This document shows, piece by piece, positions 42,881-50,733 of a stretch of 64,000 nt of DNA (within the stretch, counting starts at the first letter, position 1; every line of letters begins with the position of its first letter). Source of the stretch: CADEDH01 sp041394285 (GTDB lineage Bacteria; Actinomycetota; Acidimicrobiia; Acidimicrobiales; SZUA-35). The stretch covers positions 62,001 through 126,000 of the forward strand of contig JAWKIL010000012.1 in NCBI GenBank assembly GCA_041394285.1, read 5' to 3'. Under the pieces are notes generated by a model. The model searched no databases. It was not told the DNA's origin and was given only the letters and a program-made list of their open reading frames with translations. The translations under genes and the position numbers were made by a program.

Positions 42881-43654
42881 GAGCTGAAGGACAGAGTGGC
42901 AGTGATCACCGGGGGCAGCGGCGGGATCGGCCGGGCCCTGGCCAAGGCGTTCCTGGCCGAGGGGGCCCGCACCGTGGTGCTGGCCGACCTCGATCCCGAC
43001 GCCGTGAACCAGGCCGCGGCCGAGATCGGCTGCGAGGCCCGGGCCTGCAACGTGACCGACGAGGCCCAGGTGGCCGACCTGGTGGAGTGGACGCTGGCCA
43101 ACCACGGCCCCATCGACCTCTTCTGCTCCAACGCCGGCGCCGGCGCCGAGGGCGTGCTCACCGACGCCACCAACGAGGCGTGGCGGACGCAGTGGGAGCT
43201 GCACGTGATGTCCCACCTCTACGCCGCCCGGGCCGTGCTGCCCTCGATGATCGCCCGGGGCGAGGGCTACCTGCTCAACACCGCCTCGGCCGCCGGCCTG
43301 CTGGCCGCCATCGGCTCCGGCCCCTACACCGTCACCAAGGCCGCGGCGGTGAAGCTGGCCGAGTTCCTGTCGATCACCCACGGCGACGACGGCATCCGGG
43401 TGTCGGTGCTGTGCCCCCAGGGCGTGAACACCGCCATGGCCCCCAGGAGCCTGGGCGACGGCCAGACCGACGGCATCATCGAGCCCGACGACCTGGCCCG
43501 GGTGGTGGTGCAGGCCATCGGCGACGAGCGCTTCCACGTGCTCCCCCACCCCGAGGTGGCCGAGTACGTGAAGCGCAAGGCCGACGACCCCGACCGCTGG
43601 CTCAAGGGCATGCGACGCCTCCGGGCCCGCTCCCTCGGCCAGGTGGGCCCGTAG
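42878..43654 (+). CDS. Short-chain dehydrogenase/reductase
   Basis: 258 residues. The cofactor motif is VAVITGGSGGIGRALAKAFL, with LADLD after the second strand suggesting NAD preference. The NAG motif is FCSNAGAGAEG. The catalytic positions are Ser in LNTASAAGLL and YTVTKAA (Tyr and Lys). The substrate is unknown. The gene starts a plus-strand run of SDR, flavin reductase and amylase genes, each with its own start signal. Confidence 0.9.
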   Translation: MELKDRVAVITGGSGGIGRALAKAFLAEGARTVVLADLDPDAVNQAAAEIGCEARACNVTDEAQVADLVEWTLANHGPIDLFCSNAGAGAEGVLTDATNEAWRTQWELHVMSHLYAARAVLPSMIARGEGYLLNTASAAGLLAAIGSGPYTVTKAAAVKLAEFLSITHGDDGIRVSVLCPQGVNTAMAPRSLGDGQTDGIIEPDDLARVVVQAIGDERFHVLPHPEVAEYVKRKADDPDRWLKGMRRLRARSLGQVGP

Positions 43655-43709
43655 GGCTCCCCGGCCCGCCTTCGGCGAACACCGGGGCCGGCGGGTAACG
43701 TTGCCCTCC

Positions 43710-44315
43710 ATGGCCACCTTCGCCACCACCGACCTGTCCTATGTCGACGGCTACAAGCTCCTCACGGGGCTCGTCGTGCCCCGCCCCATCGGCTGGATCG
43801 GCACCGTCGACGCCGACGGGCGGCCCAACCTGGCCCCCTACTCCTTCTTCCAGGCCGTGGCCTCCCACCCGCCCACCGTCCTGTACTCCGTGGGCGTGAA
43901 CGACGGCGACGAGAAGGACAGCCTGCTCAACGCCCGGGCCACCGGTGAGTTCACCTGCTCGATCGTGGGCATGGAGGTGGCGTCGGGCATGAACCAGACG
44001 GCGGCCGAGCTGGAGCACGGCGAGAGCGAGTTCGACTTCGCCGGGCTCACCCCCGAGCCGTCGATCGACGTGAAGGCACCCCGGGTGGCCGAGGCCCGGG
44101 CCAGCTTCGAGTGCCGGGTGGTGCAGATGGTGGAGCTGGGGAACCAGCCCAACATCAACGTGGTGGTGTTCGGCGAGGTGGTGCGGTTCCACGTGGACGA
44201 CGAGATCCTCGACGGCACCCGGATCGACCACGCCGCCCTCGACGCCGTGGGCCGCATGGCCGGCAACGGCTACGCCACCACCCGAGACCGCTTCGAGCTG
44301 ATCCGGCCCTCGTAG
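43710..44315 (+). CDS. Flavin reductase-like FMN-binding split-barrel protein
   Basis: 201 residues. The family marks are KLLTGLVVPRPIGWIGTVDA, NLAPYSFFQAVASHPPTVLY and EFTCSIVGMEVASGMNQTAA. These proteins bind FMN and either reduce flavin for a partner oxygenase or act as oxidoreductases. The ATG at 43710 is 8 bases after a -10 box TAACGT (43696-43701), which supports it over the in-frame TTG upstream. Confidence 0.87.
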   Translation: MATFATTDLSYVDGYKLLTGLVVPRPIGWIGTVDADGRPNLAPYSFFQAVASHPPTVLYSVGVNDGDEKDSLLNARATGEFTCSIVGMEVASGMNQTAAELEHGESEFDFAGLTPEPSIDVKAPRVAEARASFECRVVQMVELGNQPNINVVVFGEVVRFHVDDEILDGTRIDHAALDAVGRMAGNGYATTRDRFELIRPS

Positions 44316-44350
44316 CGCCGCCACCCGGCCCCCGGCCGGCACCCCCCGCC

Positions 44351-46150
44351 GTGCTCGACCAACCCCACCACGACCCCTCCGAGCACCTGGTGTCGAACCC
44401 GTGCCCGGCGCCGGGTGAGACGGTGACGCTCACGGTGGAGGTGCCCGACGGCGCCGGGGTGTCGTCGCTGGCGGTACGGACCGTGCACGACGGCGAGGCG
44501 GCGTGGGCCGAGGCCCACCGGGCCGGCCCCGGCACGTGGGAGGTGCCGCTGCGCGCCCACAACCCGGTCACGTCGTACCGGTTCTGGCTCGACGGGCCGG
44601 GCGGACCCCGTTGGCTCACCGGGCTCGGGGTGCTCCACCACGACCCGACCGACCACCACGACTTCCGGCTCCTCACCACAGGCGGCACGCCCCCGTGGGT
44701 GCCCTCGACCGTGTGGTACCAGATCTTCCCCGACCGCTTCGCCTCGTCGGGCCGTCACCGGGCCCGACTCCCCGATTGGGGCTGGATGAGCCGGTGGGAC
44801 GACCCGGTGGCCACCGGCCGGCGGTCGATGACCCAGCTCTACGGCGGCGACCTCGACGGGATCGCGGCCCGGCTCGACCACCTGCGGGACCTCGGCGTCG
44901 GCGGCATCTACCTCAACCCGGTGTTCCCGGCCCGGTCCAACCACCGCTACGACGCCACCTCGTTCGGCGCCATCGACCCGCTGCTGGGGGGCGACGAGGC
45001 CCTGGTGCGCCTCCGCCGGGCCTGCACCGGCGCCGGGCTCCGGCTCATCAGCGACCTCACCCTGAACCACACCGGCAGCCACCACGAGTGGTTCACCGCC
45101 GCCCAGGCCGACCCGGCCGCGGTCGAAGCCAGCTTCTACTACTTCCTCGATCACCCCCACCGCTACGTCTCCTGGCTCGGCGTGGCTTCGCTGCCCAAGC
45201 TCAACCACGCGTCGCCCGAGCTGCGCCACCGCCTCTACGAGGGCCCCCACTCGGTGCTGGCCCGCTACCTCGGTCCCCCGTTCGACCTCGACGGCTGGCG
45301 GATCGACGTGGCCAACATGACCGGCCGGCGGGGCCACGACGACCACAACGAGATGGCCCGGCGCTCGGCCCGCCGCACCAGCGACGAGGTCGACCCCGCC
45401 CGCTGGCTGGTGGCCGAGCACTTCTTCGATCCCAGCGCCGATGCCGGCCCCGGCAGCTGGCACGGTTTCATGAACTACGCCGGGGTGGCCCGCCCGGTGG
45501 CCAGCTGGCTGGGGCGACGGGAGCTGCTGGCCCGCCTCACCGGCGGGCCCGGTCAGGCCTCCCGGGACGGGGTGGCGGTGGCCCGGGCCATGGACGCCGC
45601 CCGCTCGGCCCTGCCGTGGCAGACCGTGCTCGGCTCGATGGCCCTGGTCACCTCCCACGACACGCCCCGCTGGCACTCGCTGGCCCGCTCATCCGAGCTG
45701 GCCCGGGTGGGCCTGGGGCTGGTCCTGACCCTGCCCGGCGCGCCCTGCCTGCTCTACGGCGACGAGGTCGGCCTCACCGGCGCCGACGCCGAAGCGGCCC
45801 GGCGCACCATGCCGTGGGACCCCGGGCGGTGGGACCGGACGACGATGGATTGGTACCGGGCCCTGATCCGGTTCCGCTCGGGCTCCCGGGCCCTGGCCCA
45901 CGGCGGGTTCCGCTGGGTGGAGCGGGCGCCCGACGCCCTGGCCTTCCTGCGCCGCACCGCCGGCGAGCATCTGCTGGTCCGGGCGTGCCGGGCCGACGGG
46001 GCGTCCCCGCTGCGGCTGCCCCCCGGCTGGGAGGTCGAGCTGGTGGCGGGCGAGGGCGCAACCGCCCGCCACGGCGACGGGCTGCTCGTCGGTCACGACG
46101 GCCCGGGGTTCGGCATCTGGCGCCTGTCGCCGTCCCCCGAGCGAAACTAG
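44351..46150 (+). CDS. GH13 alpha-amylase family enzyme (maltogenic amylase/neopullulanase type)
   Basis: 599 residues from GTG 44351. An N-terminal beta domain (about 1-115, VTLTVEVPDGAGVSSLAVRT) resembles the CBM34-like module of cyclodextrin-degrading enzymes. The catalytic regions follow: WYQIFPDRFAS, SDLTLNHTGSHHEWF (region I), WRIDVANMTG (nucleophile Asp), LVAEHFFDPS (Glu) and LVTSHDTPRW (region IV). There is no signal peptide, so it acts on imported maltodextrins or glycogen. The TAG stop lies within the dispersed palindromic repeat copy 3. Codon 1 is 35 bases after the flavin reductase stop. Confidence 0.9.
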   Translation: MLDQPHHDPSEHLVSNPCPAPGETVTLTVEVPDGAGVSSLAVRTVHDGEAAWAEAHRAGPGTWEVPLRAHNPVTSYRFWLDGPGGPRWLTGLGVLHHDPTDHHDFRLLTTGGTPPWVPSTVWYQIFPDRFASSGRHRARLPDWGWMSRWDDPVATGRRSMTQLYGGDLDGIAARLDHLRDLGVGGIYLNPVFPARSNHRYDATSFGAIDPLLGGDEALVRLRRACTGAGLRLISDLTLNHTGSHHEWFTAAQADPAAVEASFYYFLDHPHRYVSWLGVASLPKLNHASPELRHRLYEGPHSVLARYLGPPFDLDGWRIDVANMTGRRGHDDHNEMARRSARRTSDEVDPARWLVAEHFFDPSADAGPGSWHGFMNYAGVARPVASWLGRRELLARLTGGPGQASRDGVAVARAMDAARSALPWQTVLGSMALVTSHDTPRWHSLARSSELARVGLGLVLTLPGAPCLLYGDEVGLTGADAEAARRTMPWDPGRWDRTTMDWYRALIRFRSGSRALAHGGFRWVERAPDALAFLRRTAGEHLLVRACRADGASPLRLPPGWEVELVAGEGATARHGDGLLVGHDGPGFGIWRLSPSPERN

Positions 46151-46192
46151 GAGCCGTAGCGGCGCTCAGCGCCGCTCAGGCTCCTCAGAACG
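46142..46192 (+). repeat. Dispersed 51-bp palindromic repeat, copy 3
   Basis: It has the same flanks as copy 1 (CGAAACTAGGAGCC, GGCTCCTCAGAACG). The stem AGCGGCGC/GCGCCGCT has a 3-base loop, and the outer arms carry two mismatches. The TAG at 46148-46150 is the stop codon of the GH13 gene. Its likely effect is transcription termination. Confidence 0.75.
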
Positions 46193-46271
46193 GTTGTGTC
46201 GGCTGGTCGCGGCCACACCGGTCGAGCACAATGGTCCCGAGAAGGCCGCCCATCACCAGGGGGAGACGTCG

Positions 46272-47618
46272 ATGCTCACGCACGAGGACAACGAGCTGCT
46301 GTGCCGGGTCGGGCCCGGGACCCCGATGGGCGAGCTGATGCGCCAGTACTGGATCCCGTGCCTGCCGTCGTCGGAGTTCCCCGAGAACGACGGCCCGGCC
46401 AAGCGCATGATGCTGCTGGGTGAGCGGTTCGTGATGTTCCGTGACAGCCTGGGTCGCATGGGGGCCATGGCCGAGGCCTGCCCCCACCGGGGCGCCAGCA
46501 TGTACTTCGGGCGCAACGAGGAGTGCGGCCTGCGCTGCAACTACCACGGCTGGAAGTTCGACATCGAGGGCACCCTGGTGGACCTGCCAACCGAGCGGTC
46601 GGGCAGCCGGGCCCAGCAGCACTTCAAGGAGCGGGTGAAGATCCGGGCCTACCCGTGCCACGAGGTCAACCACATGATCTGGATCTACATGGGCCCCCGG
46701 GAGACGCCGCCCCCGTTCCCCGCCTTCGAGATCAACACCCTGCCCATCGAGAACGTCGATGAGCCGGCGATCATGATGGAGGAGGCCAACTGGGTGCAGA
46801 ACATGGAGGGCGACCTCGACTCGGTGCACCTGAACTGGCTCCACCGCCGCCTGGCCGCCGATTCGCCCGCTCCTCCCTCCGGGATCCGCGGCTTCTGGAG
46901 CCCCGACCCCGAAGCCCCCGAGCTCGACGTGGAGCGCACCGAGTACGGCGCCTACTACTCCTCCCAGCGCAAGTGGAACGACGGCCAGATCTGGCATCGG
47001 ATCAACCAGTTCATCTTCCCGTTCCACACGATGATCAGCGTCGGCAACATCGTGAACCTCCGCTCGTTCGTGCCCCTCGACGACCACCACGCCATGCTCA
47101 TCAGCCACAGCGCCAGCCCCCTGGGGCCACTGCCCCCGGAAGCGGCCCGGGGCTCCCACGCCTTCGACGAGGTGGGCGGCTACGAGCCCCGCACCAACGA
47201 TCCCCGGTCGTACTTCGTGACCAAGGCCAACAAGCGCAACGACTACTTCCGAGACCTCGAGGTGGAGAAGACGTTGATGCACTGCGGGATCCCGTTCGTG
47301 CTCAACCTGCAGGACCGGGCCATGACCGAGCTGATGTGCAGCTTCGACGGCGAGCCGCTCTACGACCGGACCCAGGAGAACCTGGGATCCACCGACGCCT
47401 TCGTGATCGCCGTGCGCTCGCAGTTGATCAACGCCGCCAAGCGGTTCCGGGACACGGGGCAGCTCCCGCCCAACGTGACCGACGTGTCGTTCGACCGGGT
47501 GCGGGCGGCGTCGGTGCTGATCCCGTCCGACGTCGACTGGAAGGCCCACTCCAAGGAGGCCCGCAACGCCGATTCGGGCCAGCCCCCCAGCGATGACGTG
47601 CCCCTGATCATCGACTGA
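46272..47618 (+). CDS. Rieske non-heme iron oxygenase, large subunit (phthalate dioxygenase-like)
   Basis: 448 residues. The Rieske cluster ligands are C70/H72 in EACPHRGAS and C89/H92 in RCNYHGWKF. The mononuclear iron site is in NWVQNMEGDLDSVHLNWLH, with N173, D183, H186 and H191 at the expected spacing (the Asp ligand near the C-terminus is not pinned down). Family members with this N-terminus (RVGPGTPMGELMRQYWIP) are phthalate 4,5-dioxygenase-like or demethylases. A reductase is not adjacent. AGGGGGAG lies before the ATG at 46272. Confidence 0.9.
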   Translation: MLTHEDNELLCRVGPGTPMGELMRQYWIPCLPSSEFPENDGPAKRMMLLGERFVMFRDSLGRMGAMAEACPHRGASMYFGRNEECGLRCNYHGWKFDIEGTLVDLPTERSGSRAQQHFKERVKIRAYPCHEVNHMIWIYMGPRETPPPFPAFEINTLPIENVDEPAIMMEEANWVQNMEGDLDSVHLNWLHRRLAADSPAPPSGIRGFWSPDPEAPELDVERTEYGAYYSSQRKWNDGQIWHRINQFIFPFHTMISVGNIVNLRSFVPLDDHHAMLISHSASPLGPLPPEAARGSHAFDEVGGYEPRTNDPRSYFVTKANKRNDYFRDLEVEKTLMHCGIPFVLNLQDRAMTELMCSFDGEPLYDRTQENLGSTDAFVIAVRSQLINAAKRFRDTGQLPPNVTDVSFDRVRAASVLIPSDVDWKAHSKEARNADSGQPPSDDVPLIID

Positions 47619-47622
47619 ACCG

Positions 47623-47637
47623 GGCTCCCCGGGAGCC
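47623..47637 (+). terminator. Hairpin after the Rieske oxygenase gene
   Basis: GGCTCCCCGGGAGCC forms a 6-bp stem 5 bases after the stop. It has no T-run, as is usual in this GC range. Confidence is limited because palindromes of this size are not rare at 70% GC. Confidence 0.4.
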
Positions 47638-47868
47638 AGCCCCCGCCCCCGGCGCGGCGCTCGTCTCCCGGTTCGCCGCCATGCTCCGACGAGGGTGTCC
47701 TACCCACTCTCACCAGGGAAAATGTTGTCGTGAAGTTCTAGCACCAAGGTCCGATTGTGGGGTGCCGGGCGACGGCTCAGGATCGCATGACCCGCCGCAC
47801 ATCCGATTGCCCGGGTGGTCGACCCGGTGCCAGGAGGGTGCCCGGGCGACCCGTCGAACGGAGCGAGA

Positions 47869-49428
47869 ATGGTCCGCAAGGACAGGAGACCCCGGTGGCT
47901 GTGCGCAGCCGCCCTACTGACGCTGACCGTGGTGTCGGCACCGGCCGCCGACGCGTCGGTGGCTCCCGAGGCGGCGGCCGTCACCGTCGCCGCCGGGGGC
48001 TCGACCTCGGCCAGCTTCACCATCGGCGTGCCCCCGGGCGACACCACCACCCCACCCACATCGGTGGACGTCGAGATCGCGGTGGACACCACCGGCTCCA
48101 TGGGCCCCGGCATCGCCCAGGCCCGGGCCGACGCCACGGCGCTGATGGCCGACCTGCAGGCCGCCATACCCGACGCCCAGGTGTCGATCGTGCAGTTCCG
48201 CGACCAGTTCGACACCCCCGTGTACAACGTGGAGCAGCCACTCACGCCAGAGCCGGCGCTGGTCAGCGCCGCCCTGAACCGGCTGGCGGCCGGTGGCGGC
48301 GGTGACGCCCCCGAGGCCATCAACCTCGTGTACCACAACGCGGCCACGCCGACGCTGGGCGGACCGATCGGCTGGCGTGAAGGAACGGCCAAGTTCCTGG
48401 TGGTCCTGAGCGACGCCTCCCCCCACGGGGCGGGCAGGGACGGGATCCCCAACTGCACCGATCCCACGGTCGATCCGCTGGGCTTCGGCACCACGGCCAC
48501 CCTCGGCGAGCTGAGCGCCGCCGGCCGCTCGCTGTTCATGGTGCTCGAGCCGGGCTTCGTGTCGACCACGCTCAGCTGCTACCAGTTCCTGGCCCTGGGC
48601 GTGAACAGCACCAGTCGCGGCCTGGCCGGCGGCACCAGCCTGGCCACCCAACTCGTGCCCCTCATCTCGGGCACCTCGACGTCGGTGAGCACGTTGACCA
48701 TGGCCTCGGCCTCGGCCGCCCCGATCCCGGCCTCCGTGTCATGGCTCACCCTGCCGGCCCTGGGCCCGGTGGCCAAGGACTCGTCGGTGCCGGTGACGGT
48801 CACCATCCGCCCGCCCGCCACCACCCCGGCCGGGATCTACCACTTCGATCTCGTCACCTTCGCCGACGGCATCGACATCGGCCACCTCGCTCTCGACGTC
48901 ACGGTCACCGTCGCTGCCGGCGGCGGGGGCGGCGGTGGCGGTGGCGGTGGCGGTGGCGGTGGCGGTGGCGGTGGCCGGGGTGGCGGCGGAGGCGGCGGCG
49001 GGGGCGGCGGCGGCTTCTGCTCCGGCAACATCCCGCCCGTCGGCGCCATCGTCGGGACGTCCGGCGACGACGTGATCACCGGCACCCCCGGCAACGACGA
49101 GATCTGGGGCCTCGACGGCAACGACGTCATCGACGGCGCCGGCGGCAATGACGTGATCTGCGGTGGCCAGGGCGACGACGTGCTCAACGGCGGTGCCGGC
49201 GACGACAAGATCGCCGGCGAGGACGGCATCGACATCATCGACGGCGGCGACGGCGCCGATCGGGGCAAGGGCGGCGCCGGGAACGACCAGGTGAACGGCG
49301 GCGCCGGGAGCGACAAGCTCAGCGGCGACGAGGGTGACGACCAGTTCGACGGCGGCCCCGCCAGCGACGAGTGCGCCGGCGACGGCGGCAACTCGGTGTT
49401 CGTCAACTGCGAGAAGACCACCCCGTAG
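47869..49428 (+). CDS. Secreted VWA-domain protein with polyglycine linker and RTX-type calcium repeats
   Basis: 519 residues. The signal peptide (RRPRWLCAAALLTLTVVSAP, cut near ADAS) is followed by a von Willebrand factor A domain with a MIDAS-type motif VEIAVDTTGSMGPG, plus QFRDQF and VVLSDASPH. After about residue 345 comes a linker of 19 Gly, Arg, 12 Gly. About seven nonapeptide-type repeats follow (GTSGDDVITG, GTPGNDEIWG, GGNDVICGGQGDDVLNGG, and so on), as in hemolysin-type calcium-binding proteins. The protein is secreted, probably binds metal ions at both ends and may act in adhesion or surface layers. No type I secretion genes are nearby, and the Sec signal suggests another route. Confidence 0.85.
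   Translation: MVRKDRRPRWLCAAALLTLTVVSAPAADASVAPEAAAVTVAAGGSTSASFTIGVPPGDTTTPPTSVDVEIAVDTTGSMGPGIAQARADATALMADLQAAIPDAQVSIVQFRDQFDTPVYNVEQPLTPEPALVSAALNRLAAGGGGDAPEAINLVYHNAATPTLGGPIGWREGTAKFLVVLSDASPHGAGRDGIPNCTDPTVDPLGFGTTATLGELSAAGRSLFMVLEPGFVSTTLSCYQFLALGVNSTSRGLAGGTSLATQLVPLISGTSTSVSTLTMASASAAPIPASVSWLTLPALGPVAKDSSVPVTVTIRPPATTPAGIYHFDLVTFADGIDIGHLALDVTVTVAAGGGGGGGGGGGGGGGGGGGRGGGGGGGGGGGGFCSGNIPPVGAIVGTSGDDVITGTPGNDEIWGLDGNDVIDGAGGNDVICGGQGDDVLNGGAGDDKIAGEDGIDIIDGGDGADRGKGGAGNDQVNGGAGSDKLSGDEGDDQFDGGPASDECAGDGGNSVFVNCEKTTP
48931..48972 (+). repeat. Hexanucleotide GGCGGT repeat (7 units) in the polyglycine linker
   Basis: Seven perfect GGCGGT units encode Gly-Gly. The unit is a multiple of three, so slippage changes linker length without a frameshift. 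It sits between the VWA and RTX domains. Confidence 0.85.
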
Positions 49429-49457
49429 CCCCCGGCTCCGATCGGGCACGCGCCCGC

Positions 49458-49500
49458 AGCGCCCCGGCCCCCGCCCCCATGGCGGTCAGGCCGGGGCGCT
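49458..49500 (+). terminator. Strong hairpin after the VWA/RTX gene
   Basis: AGCGCCCCGGCC (49458-49469) and GGCCGGGGCGCT (49489-49500) form a perfect 12-bp stem with a 19-base loop. It lies 30 bases after the stop codon. It is the strongest hairpin in the region and probably an intrinsic terminator. Confidence 0.6.
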
Positions 49501-49630
49501 CGGCGTTTCCCCATCCTCCCGGCCGGCCCGAGGGGTTACCGTGGTGGGTGGTGCTGCAGGGCTGTGGGCTGGACGTCGGATCGTATGGTCCGCTGGTGGA
49601 AGGCCGTGTCGACGCGCCCGGGCGGAGACG

Positions 49631-50641
49631 ATGACGGGGCCGACCGCCCCCCAGCTCCGGGTGCTGCCGGGAGAGGGCAACGGCTCGGGCCCCCGCACGG
49701 GTGTCTGGCTGTTCCCCGACCGGCCGGCCTCCGAGCTGGTGCGGCTGATCGTGCTGGCCGAGGAACTGGGCCTCGACGAGGTGTGGGTGGGCGACGAAGG
49801 CCCGGCCCGGGAGCCGTTCACGGTGCTGGCCGCCGCCGCCGCTGCCACCTCCCGCATCCGGCTCGCCGTGGGCGTCACGAACCCCTATCTCCGCACGCCG
49901 GCACTGGTGGCCACCACGATGCTCACGGTGCACGAGCTCAGCGGCGGCCGGGCGGTGCTCGGTGTGGGCGCCGGCGGCTCGCTCTCGCTGGCCCCCTTCG
50001 AGGTGCGGGCCCACCGCCCGGTCGAGCGCATCCGGCACTTCCTGGAGCTGGCCGACGCAGTGGCCGAGGGCCGCCCCGCCCCCGGCTACCGTCCCACCGC
50101 CACCGCCATACGGGCCGTTGGCCCTCCGGTGCCGATCTTCGTGGGGGCCCGCGGCCCCCGGCTCAACCAGCTGGCGTCGGAGCTGGCCGACGGCGCCTTC
50201 GTGTCGGGACTGCCCCCGTTCCGCTACCGGGAGGTGATCGGGTGGGCCCGCTCGGTCCGCCCCATCGAGATCGCCCTCTACCCCAGCGTCGCCTTCGGGC
50301 CCGAGGCCCGGGAGCACCTGCGGCCCGACCTGGTGCACGCCCTGGCCGACTCACCGGCCGGCGTCCGGTCCCGCCTGGGGGTGAGCGAGGCCGATCTGGG
50401 TGCGGCGGTGGAGGCGCTGGCCGCCGGCGACCGGGAGCCGGCCCGGGCCCTCGTGACCGACTCCCTCCAGGAACAGCTGATGCTGGTGGGCGGTCCCGAC
50501 GATGTGGGCCAGCGGCTGGCAGCCCTGGTGCGGGAGCATCAGCCCGACAGCATCGGCCTGGCCGTCATCCAGCCCGACATGGAGGACGGGCTGCGTCAGG
50601 CGGCGCGGGCCCTGACCGTGATGAAGCGCCTCGCCGTCTGA
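49631..50641 (+). CDS. LLM-class, F420/FMN-dependent oxidoreductase
   Basis: 336 residues. The barrel pattern is LIVLAEELGLDEVWVGDEGP, AAAAATSRIRLAVGVTNPYL, TPALVATTMLTVHELSGGRA, VLGVGAGGSLSLAPF. The PFRYREVIGW stretch and late QPDSIGLAVIQPDM are common in F420-dependent members. The substrate is unknown. GGCGGAGACG supports the ATG at 49631. Confidence 0.85.
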   Translation: MTGPTAPQLRVLPGEGNGSGPRTGVWLFPDRPASELVRLIVLAEELGLDEVWVGDEGPAREPFTVLAAAAAATSRIRLAVGVTNPYLRTPALVATTMLTVHELSGGRAVLGVGAGGSLSLAPFEVRAHRPVERIRHFLELADAVAEGRPAPGYRPTATAIRAVGPPVPIFVGARGPRLNQLASELADGAFVSGLPPFRYREVIGWARSVRPIEIALYPSVAFGPEAREHLRPDLVHALADSPAGVRSRLGVSEADLGAAVEALAAGDREPARALVTDSLQEQLMLVGGPDDVGQRLAALVREHQPDSIGLAVIQPDMEDGLRQAARALTVMKRLAV

Positions 50642-50679
50642 CGCCCTCGCCCCGGGGACGGCACGATTACATTGCCGGC

Positions 50680-50733
50680 ATGCGATTCGGCTGCGACATC
50701 GACTTCGCCCACCGCACCGTGGAGCTCCGGTGA
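50680..50733 (+). CDS. 17-codon leader ORF coupled to the PLP decarboxylase gene
   Basis: ATG 50680 is 6 bases after a -10-like TACATT (50668-50673), so it would be the first codon of a leaderless message. The ORF reads MRFGCDIDFAHRTVELR, and its TGA overlaps the GTG start of the decarboxylase gene (GTGA). It could be a coupling or regulatory leader peptide, or the remnant of a longer gene. No run of a single amino acid typical of attenuators is seen. Confidence 0.45.
   Translation: MRFGCDIDFAHRTVELR

Noticed and set aside
47638..47868. Structured leader or riboswitch before the VWA gene
   Set aside because: Several GC-rich inverted segments exist (for example GCCCGGG repeats), but none matches a riboswitch core I can recognise.
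48929..49020. CRISPR-like repeats in the Gly-coding stretch
   Set aside because: These are simple GGCGGT codon repeats inside a gene, without spacers.
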